Of a stretch of DNA of 7,650 bases, positions 5,896-7,650 are shown piece after piece. The stretch is from positions 1 through 7,650 of the forward strand of contig JABEVH010000027.1 of assembly GCA_013043915.1 (NCBI GenBank), given 5' to 3'. The translations under genes and the position numbers were made by a program. The DNA comes from Pseudomonadales bacterium. Lineage in GTDB: Bacteria; Pseudomonadota; Gammaproteobacteria; Pseudomonadales; Moraxellaceae. The stretch's first letter is position 1. Each line of letters opens with the position of its first letter. The notes beneath the pieces are model-generated. The model saw only the letters and a program-made list of their open reading frames with translations. It searched no databases and was not told the origin of the DNA.

Positions 5896-6943
5896 CGCAC
5901 TCTCGTTGTTCCTGACCCTCAGACTGAAAATCCACCAGCTCTCTCAGTACCGCCGTCGCATAACTGCCCGACTGCAACGCAAAGTCCATCCTGAGATCAC
6001 CGCCTTCCCAACTGCAACGCAAATCTTGCAGCCTTAAGCGCAAACTACGGCGCTGCTGATCCACCAGCGTGGCCATGCGTCGAATCGCCTCCTGATCCTC
6101 CAGCAACCACTGCTGCTCTTGATCTTGCAAAGCCTCGCCTACTGGAGATACTCCTCCACCCGGTAAAGGCCCGGTCAGATGCAGGGCCAGAGAAGTAAGT
6201 CGCGCCTGAACGTCAGCATCATCGGCATCAGGAAGAAATATACTATGCCGGCCATCGAGCATAACCACATCCCCGGGCTGCAGGGCAGTCCAGGTACCTT
6301 GATCTATACGCCGCGACAATACTTCATTGAACCAGAACCCGCGTAGCGCTGAAGCCAACATGGACTCACGGGCACTCAATCGCCGAGGTGGCCGCTTGGC
6401 ATAGCGCGCCAGCATCGCGTAGGCCTGCTGAATATTTTTGCGACCATATCCCATGCGCTGCTCGCCAAAATAATTGGGCACCCCGTGCTGATTCATCAGC
6501 TGCAGCCGGCTTTCTAGCTGCACCTTATCGGCCTGAACATGGCGCAAAAGAATACTGAAATGATTGCGTGCATGGGAGCCACGCTTGAGCTTGCGGCGAT
6601 GTTTATGCGCTTGCAACACCTTCCAATGCTCTCCGCCTAAGGTCGGGAGTTCACGATGACCAGGTAGATGCAGGCTAAACCATTGCGTACTCATGGACTG
6701 CTTATCCTTCATGCCGCAGTAACCTATATCAACCTCTGCCAAACCGGTCAGCTGCATGAGCTCAGTCAATAGGTCGCGGGTATTCATGCCGGTTTTTTCT
6801 ATCTCGATCAGGGCATGATCACCCTCACCATCCGGCTCAAAACCCAGTTCTTCACGTACACAAAAGTCAGCTGGCTCAGTTTTAAAAGCAGCTTGTCCCA
6901 AGGGCTTGCCATAGGCATAGGCCCCCACCGTATCAATATTCAT
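5873..6943 (-). CDS. truD: tRNA pseudouridine(13) synthase TruD
   Basis: TruD converts uridine 13 of tRNA-Glu to pseudouridine. The 356-residue protein has the N-terminal KTEPADFCV and LGFEPDGEGDHALI segments and the catalytic motif GMKDK with Asp80, at the same number as the E. coli nucleophile. It also has VPNYFGEQRMGYG (155-167) and the closing GSYATAVLREL motif (325-335). The usual RFG in the middle motif reads RMG here, a mild substitution. The insertion (TRUD) domain lies between about 155 and 305. The start overlaps the ispF stop as ATGA and has no clear Shine-Dalgarno, so it probably depends on translational coupling to ispF. The last 20 or so residues are charged and poorly conserved; their codons overlap the surE start. 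Confidence 0.97.
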   Translation of the reverse strand: MNIDTVGAYAYGKPLGQAAFKTEPADFCVREELGFEPDGEGDHALIEIEKTGMNTRDLLTELMQLTGLAEVDIGYCGMKDKQSMSTQWFSLHLPGHRELPTLGGEHWKVLQAHKHRRKLKRGSHARNHFSILLRHVQADKVQLESRLQLMNQHGVPNYFGEQRMGYGRKNIQQAYAMLARYAKRPPRRLSARESMLASALRGFWFNEVLSRRIDQGTWTALQPGDVVMLDGRHSIFLPDADDADVQARLTSLALHLTGPLPGGGVSPVGEALQDQEQQWLLEDQEAIRRMATLVDQQRRSLRLRLQDLRCSWEGGDLRMDFALQSGSYATAVLRELVDFQSEGQEQRECDDANSGQ

Positions 6944-7431
6944 AGATGACGCGCCAAAAGAACCACTGCCATAGCCATCAAACCTTCCTGACGCCCCACA
7001 TAACCGAGTTTTTCTGAGGTGGTGGCCTTGATACTGACAGCATCCCTCTCGACACCAAGATCTTCAGCCACCGCAGCCTGCATAGCTGAGAGCCACGGGC
7101 TGATACGCGGCCGCTCCGCCAACAAGGTCATATCGACATTCCCCACCGCAAAACCACGTTCACTCACCAGACTCACGACCCGACGCAAGAGAACCCGGCT
7201 ATCGGCGCCCCTCCACCGTTCATCTGTATCAGGGAAGTGTTGCCCAATATCTCCAAGCGCCAGCGCACCTAGCAGGGCATCACAGAGAGCATGCAAAGCC
7301 ACATCGCCATCAGAGTGCGCCAGCACACCTCGATCATGCGGTATCTTCACCCCACAGAGCACGACATGATCACCCTCGGTAAACCGATGCACATCGACGC
7401 CCTGACCCACGCGCCACGGAAATCCCGTCAT
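6940..7431 (-). CDS. ispF: 2-C-methyl-D-erythritol 2,4-cyclodiphosphate synthase
   Basis: IspF is the fifth enzyme of the MEP isoprenoid pathway. It cyclises CDP-methylerythritol 2-phosphate to the 2,4-cyclodiphosphate with release of CMP, working as a homotrimer. The 163-residue protein is of normal length and has the divalent metal ligands D13 and H15 (GVDVH) and H47 (within HSDGDVALHAL). It also has the IGQHFPDTD loop and the C-terminal KATTSEKLGYVGRQEGL signature. AGGTG lies seven bases upstream of the ATG at 7431, and the ATG overlaps the ispD stop as ATGA, so ispD and ispF are coupled. They are separate genes here, not the ispDF fusion found in some alpha- and epsilonproteobacteria. Confidence 0.98.
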   Translation of the reverse strand: MTGFPWRVGQGVDVHRFTEGDHVVLCGVKIPHDRGVLAHSDGDVALHALCDALLGALALGDIGQHFPDTDERWRGADSRVLLRRVVSLVSERGFAVGNVDMTLLAERPRISPWLSAMQAAVAEDLGVERDAVSIKATTSEKLGYVGRQEGLMAMAVVLLARHL

Positions 7432-7650
7432 GAACTTTCACCTAGCTGCCTAGTCAAAATCCCCTCAGCCAGTGTTAAGTCTTCCGGCAAGGTGATTTTG
7501 ATATTATCCCGCGCTCCTTGCACCAACATAGGATGCAATCCCTGTGCTTCCATGGCTGAGGACTCATCGCTGACCACCATGCCAGCCAACACTGCCGTCG
7601 CTAAGGACCGCCGTAAGGTACCATAGCGAAACATCTGAGGGGTCAGCGCC
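7428..7650 (-). CDS. ispD: 2-C-methyl-D-erythritol 4-phosphate cytidylyltransferase (3' part)
   Basis: The window holds the last 73 complete codons of ispD; the 5' end lies beyond the right edge. IspD transfers CMP from CTP to methylerythritol phosphate in the MEP pathway, two steps before IspF. The visible part begins with ALTPQMFRYG, the conserved TPQ-F segment. It continues with SDESSAMEAQG and HPMLVQGARDNIKIT and ends with LPEDLTLAE, matching the C-terminal third of IspD. The frame is open to the window edge, and the ATG at 7634 is internal, not the true start. It stops in a 4-base overlap with ispF. Confidence 0.95.
   Translation of the reverse strand, partial: ALTPQMFRYGTLRRSLATAVLAGMVVSDESSAMEAQGLHPMLVQGARDNIKITLPEDLTLAEGILTRQLGESS

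Overview
This 7.65 kb window comes from a gammaproteobacterium of moderate GC content (I judge roughly 50-55% by eye). The evidence is the gene order ispD-ispF-truD-surE-pcm-nlpD-rpoS, all on the minus strand, which is a conserved gammaproteobacterial cluster. The protein sequences look closer to the Pseudomonas/Oceanospirillales side than to the enterics, for example in the Pcm N-terminus, the short NlpD and the ispD-ispF-truD wording. That finer placement is inference only.

Layout, in the minus-strand direction of transcription (right to left). The window opens inside ispD (7650-7428, 5' end outside the window). Next come ispF (7431-6940), truD (6943-5873), surE (5895-5128) and pcm (5131-4451). 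These five genes overlap tail to head: three junctions are 4-base ATGA overlaps and truD/surE overlap by 23 bases, so this is one translationally coupled block. An AT-rich gap of about 100 bases precedes nlpD (4343-3549), followed by 91 bases and then rpoS (3457-2498). A strong intrinsic terminator lies at 2456-2412.

Downstream of that terminator is a separate tRNA-Arg(CCU) gene (2326-2250) with its own promoter and a GC-rich discriminator. A 226-base spacer follows, containing a perfect 9-bp inverted repeat. Then comes a 597-codon PAS-GGDEF-EAL protein (2023-230) with intact-looking cyclase and phosphodiesterase motifs. The left 229 bases hold the likely 3' tail of a plus-strand gene (1-117) that converges on the GGDEF-EAL gene, and a small hairpin between the two.

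How the genes work together. IspD and IspF are consecutive-pathway enzymes of MEP isoprenoid synthesis. TruD modifies tRNA-Glu. SurE and Pcm are the stationary-phase survival pair (nucleotidase and isoaspartyl repair). NlpD activates the septal amidase AmiC, and its gene conventionally carries the rpoS promoters. RpoS is the general stress sigma factor. The c-di-GMP enzyme next to rpoS may link stress and biofilm control, but nothing in the sequence proves that.

I see no CRISPR array, insertion sequence, prophage, toxin-antitoxin pair or defence system. The window looks like ordinary core genome. The less usual points are the palindrome before the GGDEF-EAL gene, the non-acidic RpoS N-terminus, and the unidentified tail at the left edge.
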